From Bacteroidales bacterium (lineage in GTDB: Bacteria; Bacteroidota; Bacteroidia; Bacteroidales; VadinHA17): 7,529 nucleotides of DNA. This document shows, piece after piece, positions 1-6,491 of this stretch; position 1 is the first letter of the stretch, and every line of letters begins with the position of its first letter. The position numbers and the translations under genes were made by a program. The stretch is taken from contig DNOQ01000366.1 of NCBI GenBank assembly GCA_003501665.1, forward strand, positions 1 to 7,529. Direction: 5' to 3'. The notes under the pieces are model-generated. The model was given only the letters and a program-made list of their open reading frames with translations, was not told the DNA's origin and ran no database searches.

Positions 1-664
1 AAACAAAAGTAAGGATTGAATTATTGCCCCAGGAATTATCGGCTGCACCAATCTGATAAAGGAATGAATAAGGAAAAACAGCCTCAAAGCTGAACATTGA
101 GTTTCGGGGCAGATCCCTGATTACTCCCGTCACAGTGAATTGTAATTTATTTTCAATAGTCAGGGTTTTCCCCATCGGATTTTTGTTTCCGAAATATTTT
201 CTGGCCAGTTTTTCCGTAAGCACCATGGACTGAGGATTGCGAAGAGCATTTTCAGGATCACCGCTTATGAAAGGTAAAGTAAATATTTTGAAAATACCTG
301 AGTCGGCAGCAATAATTGATGATTCGAAGAATACTTTTTCTTCCTGCCGGAAAAGCAGGCGGGGCATCCGGTTAATTCGTGTCTGATAACGGATCTCAGG
401 GATCTTTTCTTTCCAGACAGGACCACTGGGGTGCGGTGTTACGGTCACATGATAACGTGCCCCTGAATAGAACTGATCCTCCTCTACCCTGTAAATATTC
501 TCAAAATTCGTATTAAATCTGTCAAAACTGAATTCATCCTGCACCCAGAGAAGAATCAGTAATGATGCTGCGAGCCCGATTGCCAGTCCAAAAATATTGA
601 TAAGAGCAAAGCTCCTGTTCTTTAATAAATTTCTGCAGGCTATACTGAAAAAATTCTTAATCAT
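1..664 (-). CDS. ABC transporter permease, MacB/FtsX type (N-terminal 221 residues, cut by window edge)
   Basis: Reading the minus strand from the ATG at 664-662 gives 221 uninterrupted codons to the window edge; the rest of the gene lies to the left. The product opens with MIKNFFSIACRNLLKN, followed by a hydrophobic helix at about residues 18-41 ending in WVQDEFSFDRF. Next comes a periplasmic MacB_PCD-like domain that includes VLTEKLARKYFG (148-159) and GKTLTI followed by FTVTGVIRDLP (165-186). This is the standard layout of Bacteroidota permeases of about 790-800 residues that combine two MacB-like halves in one chain. Such proteins sit in the inner membrane and work with an ATPase, usually in mechanotransmission-type export or envelope processes; the substrate is unknown. 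An ungapped comparison with the first 60 residues of the plus-strand permease starting at 902 gives 27 identities, so the two are paralogs. The start is well supported because MIKN matches the paralog's start. The gene is divergent from its neighbour across a 237-base spacer. Confidence 0.9.
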   Translation of the reverse strand, partial: MIKNFFSIACRNLLKNRSFALINIFGLAIGLAASLLILLWVQDEFSFDRFNTNFENIYRVEEDQFYSGARYHVTVTPHPSGPVWKEKIPEIRYQTRINRMPRLLFRQEEKVFFESSIIAADSGIFKIFTLPFISGDPENALRNPQSMVLTEKLARKYFGNKNPMGKTLTIENKLQFTVTGVIRDLPRNSMFSFEAVFPYSFLYQIGAADNSWGNNSILTFV

Positions 665-688
665 GAACCGGTTTGTGGTTTTGGTAAG

Positions 689-733
689 GACGAATAATTA
701 ATGCCTTTGTTGCATCTTGATAAATTATTCGTC
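689..733. repeat. Perfect 11-bp inverted repeat with nested stem (possible operator or 5'UTR hairpin)
   Basis: GACGAATAATT at 689-699 is exactly the reverse complement of AATTATTCGTC at 723-733, separated by 23 bases. Inside the spacer, ATGC (701-704) can pair with GCAT (712-715), giving a nested hairpin. The left arm ends 25 bases upstream of the minus-strand permease start at 664. The element could therefore be a binding site for a dimeric regulator or a leader structure of that transcript. The dyad itself is certain from the bases; its function is inferred. It lacks a T-run on either side, so it does not look like an intrinsic terminator. Confidence 0.55.
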
Positions 734-811
734 TTTCATATATAAAAATCCGGAGTAACCGGGGAAAGGTAATTATTAACGTGTTGTGTGGTTGATATTA
801 ATAAACTACTA

Positions 812-831
812 TGTTAATATACTGTTAATAT
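812..831. repeat. Direct repeat TGTTAATAT x2, 11-bp period
   Basis: TGTTAATAT occurs at 812-820 and again at 823-831, one helical turn apart. The inner GTTAATA also occurs inverted at 774-780 (TATTAAC). The pair overlaps the possible -10 element at 815-820. Phased copies of one short word upstream of a gene can be regulator sites, but the block is very AT-rich, so chance is a real alternative. Confidence 0.3.
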
Positions 832-901
832 TCAGAAAACATGTGGATTTTCGAATGAAGTAATTTTAAATTTAACCTTCTGCCTTCCTTAATAAAGAAT
901 T

Positions 902-3271
902 ATGATAAAAAATCTGCTTAAAACTGCTTTAAGACACATCCGCAAACATTTTGCTTATAGTCTTTTAAATATTCTGGGATTGACAATTGGAATATCAAGT
1001 GCCTTACTGTTAATTATTTATGTCTCTGATGAGTTGAGTTATGACAGATACCATGAAAATGCCGGCAGGATCTACAGGGTTTCTTCAAAAATTACTGAAA
1101 CTGATGACCAGTTCACCTGGATAGTAGCCCAGATACCCATGGGACCACAGGTTGTTCAGGATTATCCTGAGGTTCAGTCTTTTGTACGGTTTATACCCAT
1201 GAACAGGGCATTGTATAAGTTTGAAGATAAAGAATATATCGAAGAGGATTTTTATTATGTCGACTCAACCCTCTTTGACATATTTACTCACAAGGTATTA
1301 AGGGGTGAAGTAAAATCTGCGGTAAAAGATCCGGGTAAGATTGTTCTTACAGAAACAGCGGCAGCAAGATATTTTGGTGACTCGGATCCGGTTGGAAAAA
1401 CACTTACGACCGGGAATACAGCTTTTGAAGTGACCGGAATAATTGGCGATATACCCTCCAATTCGCATTTCAGGTTCCAGGGAATAACGGCCAGGAATAA
1501 TCTGCCGAAACAGATTGGCAGCTGGGGAAATTTCGGCGTTTTTACTTATCTAATGTTACCCAGGGATCTGGATGTCAGGGCATTTGAGGCGAAAATGCAG
1601 GGCATGTATGATGCTCATATGAAATCAATTTTCGGTGCTTTGAATATTAGTATTGAATATATCCTGGAACCAATCACCAGGATCCATCTTTATTCGACAA
1701 ATGCAAATGAACCTGAACCTACCGGAAGCATTACCTATGTTTACATTTTCGGAGTTGTTGCAATTTTTCTCATCCTGATAGCAGCAATGAATTATATGAA
1801 CCTTGCAACTGCCAGGTCTGCAGGCAGGGCACGTGAGGTTGGATTGCGAAAGGTCGTCGGGTCACGAAGAGTAACTTTGATTGCTCAGTTTCTGTCCGAA
1901 TCAGTAGTACTAACAATCATTTCTCTTTTTATAAGTATTATACTGGTTATCATTATTTTACCCAAATTCAATATTCTTGCAGGGAAATCATTTGATCTGG
2001 CCATTCTCTATAGTCCGGTTTTCATTACTGTAGTTATTTCCGTAATCCTTATTGTGGGAATCGCCGGAGGAAGCTACCCGGCATTCTTTCTGTCAGGATT
2101 CAGCCCGTCTACCGTGCTGAAGGGTGAAATAACACAGGGATCGGCAGGCAGTTTGTTTCGTAAGATACTTGTTGTGATACAGTTTACAGTATCAGTTATC
2201 ATGATAATATGTACACTTGTCGTATTCAGGCAGTTAAATTATCTGAAGAACATGGACCAGGGATTTGATCCCAGAAATGTCATAACGCTTGAACTTAATC
2301 AGAATATGATCCGGAAATACCCTGTGCTTAAACAGATGCTCATGGAGAATGAAGACATAAGATATGTAACTTCTACAAATACTCCTATGGGTGAAGGATC
2401 TGGCAAAGCACTGTTTAACGTAGAAACAGATCAGGGAATGGTCCAGAGGGGGATTAATTTATCTGTTGTGGATCATGATTTTGTTGAGACTCTTGGAATA
2501 AAGATGAAGGAAGGGCGTGATTTTCAGCAGGATATGCCATCTGATACACTAGTTGCTGTTGTTGTTAATGAGACTTTCGTTAAGAGGATGGGGTGGAGCG
2601 AGGCGATAGACAAGAAGATTGACCTGGGAGATGGCAACCAGCTACGGGCAAGAGTTGTCGGTGTAATGGCAGATTATCACCAGACCGGAATGTATAATGA
2701 GATCGAGTCACTAATGCTTGTTTACCGTGAGAGGAACAATATAATTTATATAAAAATGAGCGGAGATAATATTGAGCAAACCATGAGCTTCATAGAATCT
2801 AAATGGAAAGAGGTGCTTCCTGACCAGCCTTATTCATATACATTCTTATCAGAAAGTCTTAACAGTCAATTTGAAGCTGATGAGAAACGTGGTCTCATCT
2901 TTACTATTTTTACCATTCTGGCAATCCTGATTGCATGTCTGGGACTATTCGGTCTGGCATCTTATATGGTGGAACAAAGAACCAAAGAGATCGGAATACG
3001 AAAAGTCTTTGGTGCCAGTGAAAATGTTATAGTAGGTCTGATCTCCAAAGATTTTCTGATATTGATAGTAGCTGCGATAATAATTGCTGTCCCCGTCGCC
3101 TTTTATTTTATGAATAACTGGCTGCAAAATTATGTTTACCGGACACGGATCAGTATTGCATTACTGATACTTGCTGCGATATTGACAGTTATAATAACTT
3201 TTATTACAATTAGTTACAAAGCATACCAGGCATCGGTTATGAATCCTGCCGATGCGATAAAAACAGAATGA
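902..3271 (+). CDS. ABC transporter permease, duplicated MacB/FtsX type, full length
   Basis: The 789-residue inner-membrane permease has two MacB-like halves in one chain. The first half has a membrane helix (about 18-41), a periplasmic MacB_PCD-like domain (about 45-275) and FtsX-domain helices at about 279-302, 328-353 and 370-398. The second half has a helix at 421-443, a second periplasmic domain (about 450-660) and helices at 664-687, 713-735 and 749-773, making eight in all. Each half carries the cytoplasmic coupling signature that contacts the ATPase: REVGLRKVVGSRR (311-323) and RTKEIGIRKVFGAS (693-706). GGSYPAFFLSGFSPSTVLKG (389-408) and the C-terminal NPADAIK are typical of these Bacteroidota proteins. 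It has no nucleotide-binding domain, and no ATPase gene is in the window, so its partner must come from elsewhere. The substrate is unknown; efflux or export of a lipid, peptide or toxic compound is the general expectation for the family. The ATG is supported by the match to its paralog and an A-rich leader. The gene converges on the sulfatase operon with 21 bases between stop codons. Confidence 0.93.
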   Translation: MIKNLLKTALRHIRKHFAYSLLNILGLTIGISSALLLIIYVSDELSYDRYHENAGRIYRVSSKITETDDQFTWIVAQIPMGPQVVQDYPEVQSFVRFIPMNRALYKFEDKEYIEEDFYYVDSTLFDIFTHKVLRGEVKSAVKDPGKIVLTETAAARYFGDSDPVGKTLTTGNTAFEVTGIIGDIPSNSHFRFQGITARNNLPKQIGSWGNFGVFTYLMLPRDLDVRAFEAKMQGMYDAHMKSIFGALNISIEYILEPITRIHLYSTNANEPEPTGSITYVYIFGVVAIFLILIAAMNYMNLATARSAGRAREVGLRKVVGSRRVTLIAQFLSESVVLTIISLFISIILVIIILPKFNILAGKSFDLAILYSPVFITVVISVILIVGIAGGSYPAFFLSGFSPSTVLKGEITQGSAGSLFRKILVVIQFTVSVIMIICTLVVFRQLNYLKNMDQGFDPRNVITLELNQNMIRKYPVLKQMLMENEDIRYVTSTNTPMGEGSGKALFNVETDQGMVQRGINLSVVDHDFVETLGIKMKEGRDFQQDMPSDTLVAVVVNETFVKRMGWSEAIDKKIDLGDGNQLRARVVGVMADYHQTGMYNEIESLMLVYRERNNIIYIKMSGDNIEQTMSFIESKWKEVLPDQPYSYTFLSESLNSQFEADEKRGLIFTIFTILAILIACLGLFGLASYMVEQRTKEIGIRKVFGASENVIVGLISKDFLILIVAAIIIAVPVAFYFMNNWLQNYVYRTRISIALLILAAILTVIITFITISYKAYQASVMNPADAIKTE

Positions 3272-3292
3272 CGACTAAATGTCCCGCGTAAT

Positions 3293-4969
3293 CTATTTGA
3301 TTGCAAACGCGCCTTTTAGTTCATCACTGTCTTTATACCCATACCTCACTGCTTTGGTGCGTATGTTGTAATTACCGGGTTTCAGATGCAAAGGGCCTGA
3401 ATATAGCAACCACCTGGGATTCTCTGTTTCTTCAAAGGTATAAACTATCGATGCGCCATGTGTCGGACAATAAAAGCCGAGGGTCATCGGTGATGAATAG
3501 GTCCCTCCTGTCCGGTAATTTTTTGAAGCCCGGTCTTCAGGGGCGTTAATAATAAAATATGGAATATCAGTCACCGGTTGTTTTCCTCCGGGCCACATCT
3601 GTTCGATCATTTCATTTTCATTCATGTGCCCCAGATCGCCTGTTTCAAGTGTCCATTTAGTGTGACGTTTTCTCAGGTCATCCAGTACAGGTTTAAGCTT
3701 CGGATCATTGATCAGGTTATTTATCTGATAGGGATCAGCCTTCACATCATAAAGCTCTTCAGGAGGTCTGGTATATGACATCCATGCTTTCTGTGGTCCG
3801 GTAAGCTTACCTTCAGCGTCAAGCCTGAGCATCTCCTTGTATATGGGCATGTTGCTCAGATACGGAATCCATATAGGAAATGGTTCATTCGGATAATAAT
3901 TGCGGATATACAGATAATCTCTGGTCCGCACTGAACGGATCATATCATAGGATTCATCTACCCTGTCGCGTGCTGCAAAAACGGCATCCCGTGGGTCTCC
4001 TTTCTGATTTCCGAGGAAAGGAACACCCTGCATATGTGCCGGAACAGTAATTCCGGCAAGCGATAAAACAGTTGGTCCGAAATCAACTGAGCTTATTAGC
4101 CGGTCGTCAACAGTACCGGCATTGGTTTTATCAGGCCATTTTATTATTAACGGGATATTCAATCCGGAATCATAGAGCCATCTTTTACCTCTTGGCAATC
4201 CGTCACCATGATCACCCCAGAAGAAAATGATGGTATTATTGAGCTCTCCTTCCCTTTCAAGTTCGGTAAGCAAAGCACCAACGACTGAATCGAGCCTTGC
4301 TATATTATCATACATTTTGGCAAGATTCTTTCTGATGATCTCATTATCCGGGTAATAAGGAGGTACCTTGATCTTCTTCAGGTCTGTTTTAACATTACTG
4401 ATATCCCACGATTGGCTTTCATGTGTGCCAGTCCAGTTGAATACTGCAAAGAACGGCTGGTTTTTATCGGGCCTGTTCTTATAATGAGCCTTATTGTTAC
4501 ATTCGTCCCATATACTTGCAGGCACGTTATTTCCAGCAAACTGGTAGTCAGTTTTTGCATTGTTCGTGCAATAATATCCTGCGACCCTCATATATTCTGT
4601 AAATGCCTTTACGTAATGGGGTGGAACGGCAGTAAACTGGATGGGATTTTCAGCAGATCTTCTATAGGATGTTGTTCTCATATGCATACATCCTATGGAA
4701 GTCTGGTACATTCCGGTTATGATACCTGCACGGCAAGGGGCGCTTATGGCGGCAGTTGTAAAAACATTTGTATATCGGACCCCCTGCGAGGCCAGTCTGT
4801 CGAGGTTGGGAGTTTTGGCTGTATTGTCACCATAGCAGCCAAGGTGGGGACTCATATCTTCGGTGGAGATCCAGAGGATATTTGGTTTTTTCTGTGGCTG
4901 TTGACCGTTGGCATTCGCACACAGGAATGCAACTGCACTTACTCCGAGTAAGGGTTTAAGGTAATTCAT
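3293..4969 (-). CDS. Exported S1-family sulfatase, serine type, with C-terminal chitobiase/Fn3-like domain
   Basis: The 558-residue protein hydrolyses sulfate esters (or N-sulfates) of an unidentified glycan, outside the cytoplasm. A type I signal peptide covers about residues 1-22 (hydrophobic 6-18, cleavage near ANA or ANG). The alkaline-phosphatase-fold sulfatase domain spans about 27-445. PNILWISTED (29-38) supplies metal ligands with Glu-Asp in place of the common Asp-Asp. The maturation motif S76-A-P-C-R80, followed by AGIITG, has a serine as the formylglycine precursor. H183 (WTGTHES) and D253/H254 (WGDHGDG) with K262 complete the site. The usual GKWHxG lysine/histidine motif is replaced by NAKTDY with K139. 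The MYQTSIG..HMRT stretch resembles genomic sulfatases often labelled N-sulfoglucosamine sulfohydrolase (SGSH)-like, but specificity cannot be read from this. Residues about 484-557 form an added domain (GGTYSSPMTLGFYCPTHGAS, then IVYTFE and KAVRYGYKDS) resembling the CHB_HEX_C/Fn3-associated fold. An A-rich leader precedes the ATG. It is the last gene of the operon, 24 bases after its neighbour. Confidence 0.93.
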   Translation of the reverse strand: MNYLKPLLGVSAVAFLCANANGQQPQKKPNILWISTEDMSPHLGCYGDNTAKTPNLDRLASQGVRYTNVFTTAAISAPCRAGIITGMYQTSIGCMHMRTTSYRRSAENPIQFTAVPPHYVKAFTEYMRVAGYYCTNNAKTDYQFAGNNVPASIWDECNNKAHYKNRPDKNQPFFAVFNWTGTHESQSWDISNVKTDLKKIKVPPYYPDNEIIRKNLAKMYDNIARLDSVVGALLTELEREGELNNTIIFFWGDHGDGLPRGKRWLYDSGLNIPLIIKWPDKTNAGTVDDRLISSVDFGPTVLSLAGITVPAHMQGVPFLGNQKGDPRDAVFAARDRVDESYDMIRSVRTRDYLYIRNYYPNEPFPIWIPYLSNMPIYKEMLRLDAEGKLTGPQKAWMSYTRPPEELYDVKADPYQINNLINDPKLKPVLDDLRKRHTKWTLETGDLGHMNENEMIEQMWPGGKQPVTDIPYFIINAPEDRASKNYRTGGTYSSPMTLGFYCPTHGASIVYTFEETENPRWLLYSGPLHLKPGNYNIRTKAVRYGYKDSDELKGAFAIK

Positions 4970-4993
4970 AGTTTCTTTTTTTATCTTTGAGTG

Positions 4994-6466
4994 TTACTTA
5001 ATAAATCCTGCCTTGCGGCGGTTAGCTCCCGGGGCTTTTGTCAGATCATCCCCAAGGTCCTGACGGGCTTTTTCAACAAGGGCTTCAAGTTCCTTCACTT
5101 TTTCAGGATAGAATTCAACTACATCATACCATTCTCCCGGGTCGCGCCGCAGATCGTACAGTTGCGGGGTCTCTATAATCTCTGTTTCGTAAGGCCCGGG
5201 CCATCCGTCATTTCCGGGCTTAACGCCAAGGTAACTTCTTCCCCTGTGTGGTAATACAAGTTTCCAGAAATCTTTCTGAACAGCTTCAAGGCTGTTTTGC
5301 TGGTAATAATAATAGAATTCACTTCGTGGTGCAGCTGTTTTATCGCCCAGCATAAGGGAAAGGATGCTTATGCCGTCGATTTTTTCCTCAGGCAGAGAAG
5401 CTCCTGTAATTTCAGCCAGTGTCGGAAGAATATCCATTGCACAGGCAAGCTGATTGCATATCTCTCCTGCAGGTATCACACCCGGCCATTTCATGAGGCA
5501 TGGTACCCTCTGACCTCCTTCCCTGCTTGTCCCTTTACCTTCACGGAGGCCGCCCGTTGTACCGGCATGATTACCGAAATTGAGCCACGGTCCGTTGTCA
5601 CTTGTAAATATTATCAGGGTGTTCTTTTCAAGCTTATTCTTTCTGAGAGCTTTCATTATCTCTCCCACCGACCAGTCTACTTCCATCATTACATCGCCAT
5701 ACATACCCTGTTTGCTTTTTCCCCTGAATTTTTCTGAAACACCGAGTGGAACATGTACCATTGAATGAGGTATATACAGAAAGAAATGCTGGTTTTTATG
5801 GTCATTGATAAATGCAACAGCTTTTTCTGTATATGTTGTAGTCAGTTTATCCTGATCTGAAAGGGTCAGAACCTCTTCAACTTTTTCATTCCCTTCGATC
5901 AGAGGCAGAACCGGATATTTCATCAGCCTGTGGGTAGTATCTTTCAGGTGAATTGGCACTCCGTCAAAATCTACCGGCCACATGTCGTTTGAATATGGAA
6001 TACCAAAATAATAATCAAATCCGTGTTGCAGGGGCAGGAACTCCCTGTGATGTCCGAGATGCCATTTACCTATTGCACCGGTATGGTATCCTTTTGTTTT
6101 AAGCATTTCGGCAATTGTTGTCTCAGAAGGATTAATACCTGTTTGTGCCCATGGAGCCAGTGCTCCTGAAAAACCTATACGGTTGGGATAACATCCGGTC
6201 AATAATCCGGCCCTTGACGCACTGCTCACAGCCTGGGGGCAATAATACCATGTAAACTGCATGCCTTCATTTGCAAGACGATTAAGATTCGGGGTTTCGA
6301 ATTTATTGGCCCCGGTTCGTCCGATATCTCCGTAACCCATATCATCCATAAGGATAAGTATTATGTTGGGAGTGGCAGATCTGACTGGTGCTGTTTTCTG
6401 ACATGCCGTTGATACAGCTGCCATCGCGACTGCGCTTATTCCAATTACTGAATGAAAAATTCTCAT
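4994..6466 (-). CDS. S1-family arylsulfatase, serine type, putative lipoprotein
   Basis: The 490-residue protein is a formylglycine-dependent sulfatase of the arylsulfatase A-like group acting on sulfated glycans. Residues 1-22 form a hydrophobic export signal ending in STAC, with C22 as a likely lipidation site. The lipobox is imperfect (Ser at -3), so a plain signal peptide remains possible. The catalytic domain shows NIILILMDDMGYGDIG (34-49, metal ligands D41/D42), the maturation motif S81-S-A-S-R85 with AGLLTG (Ser81 is the formylglycine precursor), GKWHLG (133-138), H238 (VHVP), and D290/N291 in TSDNGPW with K311 in the EGKGTSREGG loop. LYDLRRDPGEWYDV (436-449) marks the usual C-terminal subdomain. 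All visible active-site positions are intact and the length is normal. Serine-type maturation implies a radical-SAM anSME, not encoded here. The VDWSVGEI segment (263-270) is shared with the upstream truncated sulfatase, so these two are closer to each other than to the third. It is the middle gene of the operon, with gaps of 25 and 24 bases. Specificity is unknown. Confidence 0.95.
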   Translation of the reverse strand: MRIFHSVIGISAVAMAAVSTACQKTAPVRSATPNIILILMDDMGYGDIGRTGANKFETPNLNRLANEGMQFTWYYCPQAVSSASRAGLLTGCYPNRIGFSGALAPWAQTGINPSETTIAEMLKTKGYHTGAIGKWHLGHHREFLPLQHGFDYYFGIPYSNDMWPVDFDGVPIHLKDTTHRLMKYPVLPLIEGNEKVEEVLTLSDQDKLTTTYTEKAVAFINDHKNQHFFLYIPHSMVHVPLGVSEKFRGKSKQGMYGDVMMEVDWSVGEIMKALRKNKLEKNTLIIFTSDNGPWLNFGNHAGTTGGLREGKGTSREGGQRVPCLMKWPGVIPAGEICNQLACAMDILPTLAEITGASLPEEKIDGISILSLMLGDKTAAPRSEFYYYYQQNSLEAVQKDFWKLVLPHRGRSYLGVKPGNDGWPGPYETEIIETPQLYDLRRDPGEWYDVVEFYPEKVKELEALVEKARQDLGDDLTKAPGANRRKAGFIK

Positions 6467-6491
6467 GTTATGTATATGTCTTTCAGTTGTT

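Larger units (their letters stand above)
665..901. promoter_or_regulatory. Divergent intergenic region between the two permease genes
   Basis: No coding frame of note is seen here. The region must hold the 5' ends of both divergent permease genes. Its left part has an inverted repeat (689-733) and its right part is AT-rich with repeated TGTTAATAT. On the plus strand, TTGATA (792-797) lies 17 bases before TAATAT (815-820), which resembles a housekeeping promoter of the general bacterial type. However, the Bacteroidota consensus TTTG/TAnnTTTG is not met; the nearest -7-like match is TAATTTTA at 861-868, without a fitting upstream TTTG. The leader just before the 902 start is A-rich (AATAAAGAATT) with no Shine-Dalgarno sequence, as is usual for this phylum. 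Exact promoter positions are inference. Confidence 0.5.

Noticed and set aside
3230..3255. Perfect 7-bp inverted repeat GCATCGG/CCGATGC as a terminator
   Set aside because: It lies inside the permease coding end, has a 12-base loop and is followed by an A-rich stretch, not a T-run. On the minus strand no T-run follows either.
3285..3315. CGCGT/ACGCG hairpin followed by CCTTTTAG as a terminator of the permease transcript
   Set aside because: The stem is only 5 bp with a 17-base loop and the T-run is only four bases, which is too weak to call.
4412..4951. Plus-strand open frame of 179 codons
   Set aside because: It lies fully antisense to the signal and catalytic part of the 558-residue sulfatase, whose motifs are unmistakable. 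The translation has no recognisable domain and is rich in Cys, as expected of a shadow frame.
5297..5737. Plus-strand open frame of 146 codons
   Set aside because: It is antisense to conserved sulfatase sequence (H238 to K311 region) of the 490-residue protein. It has no leader, no domain and biased composition.
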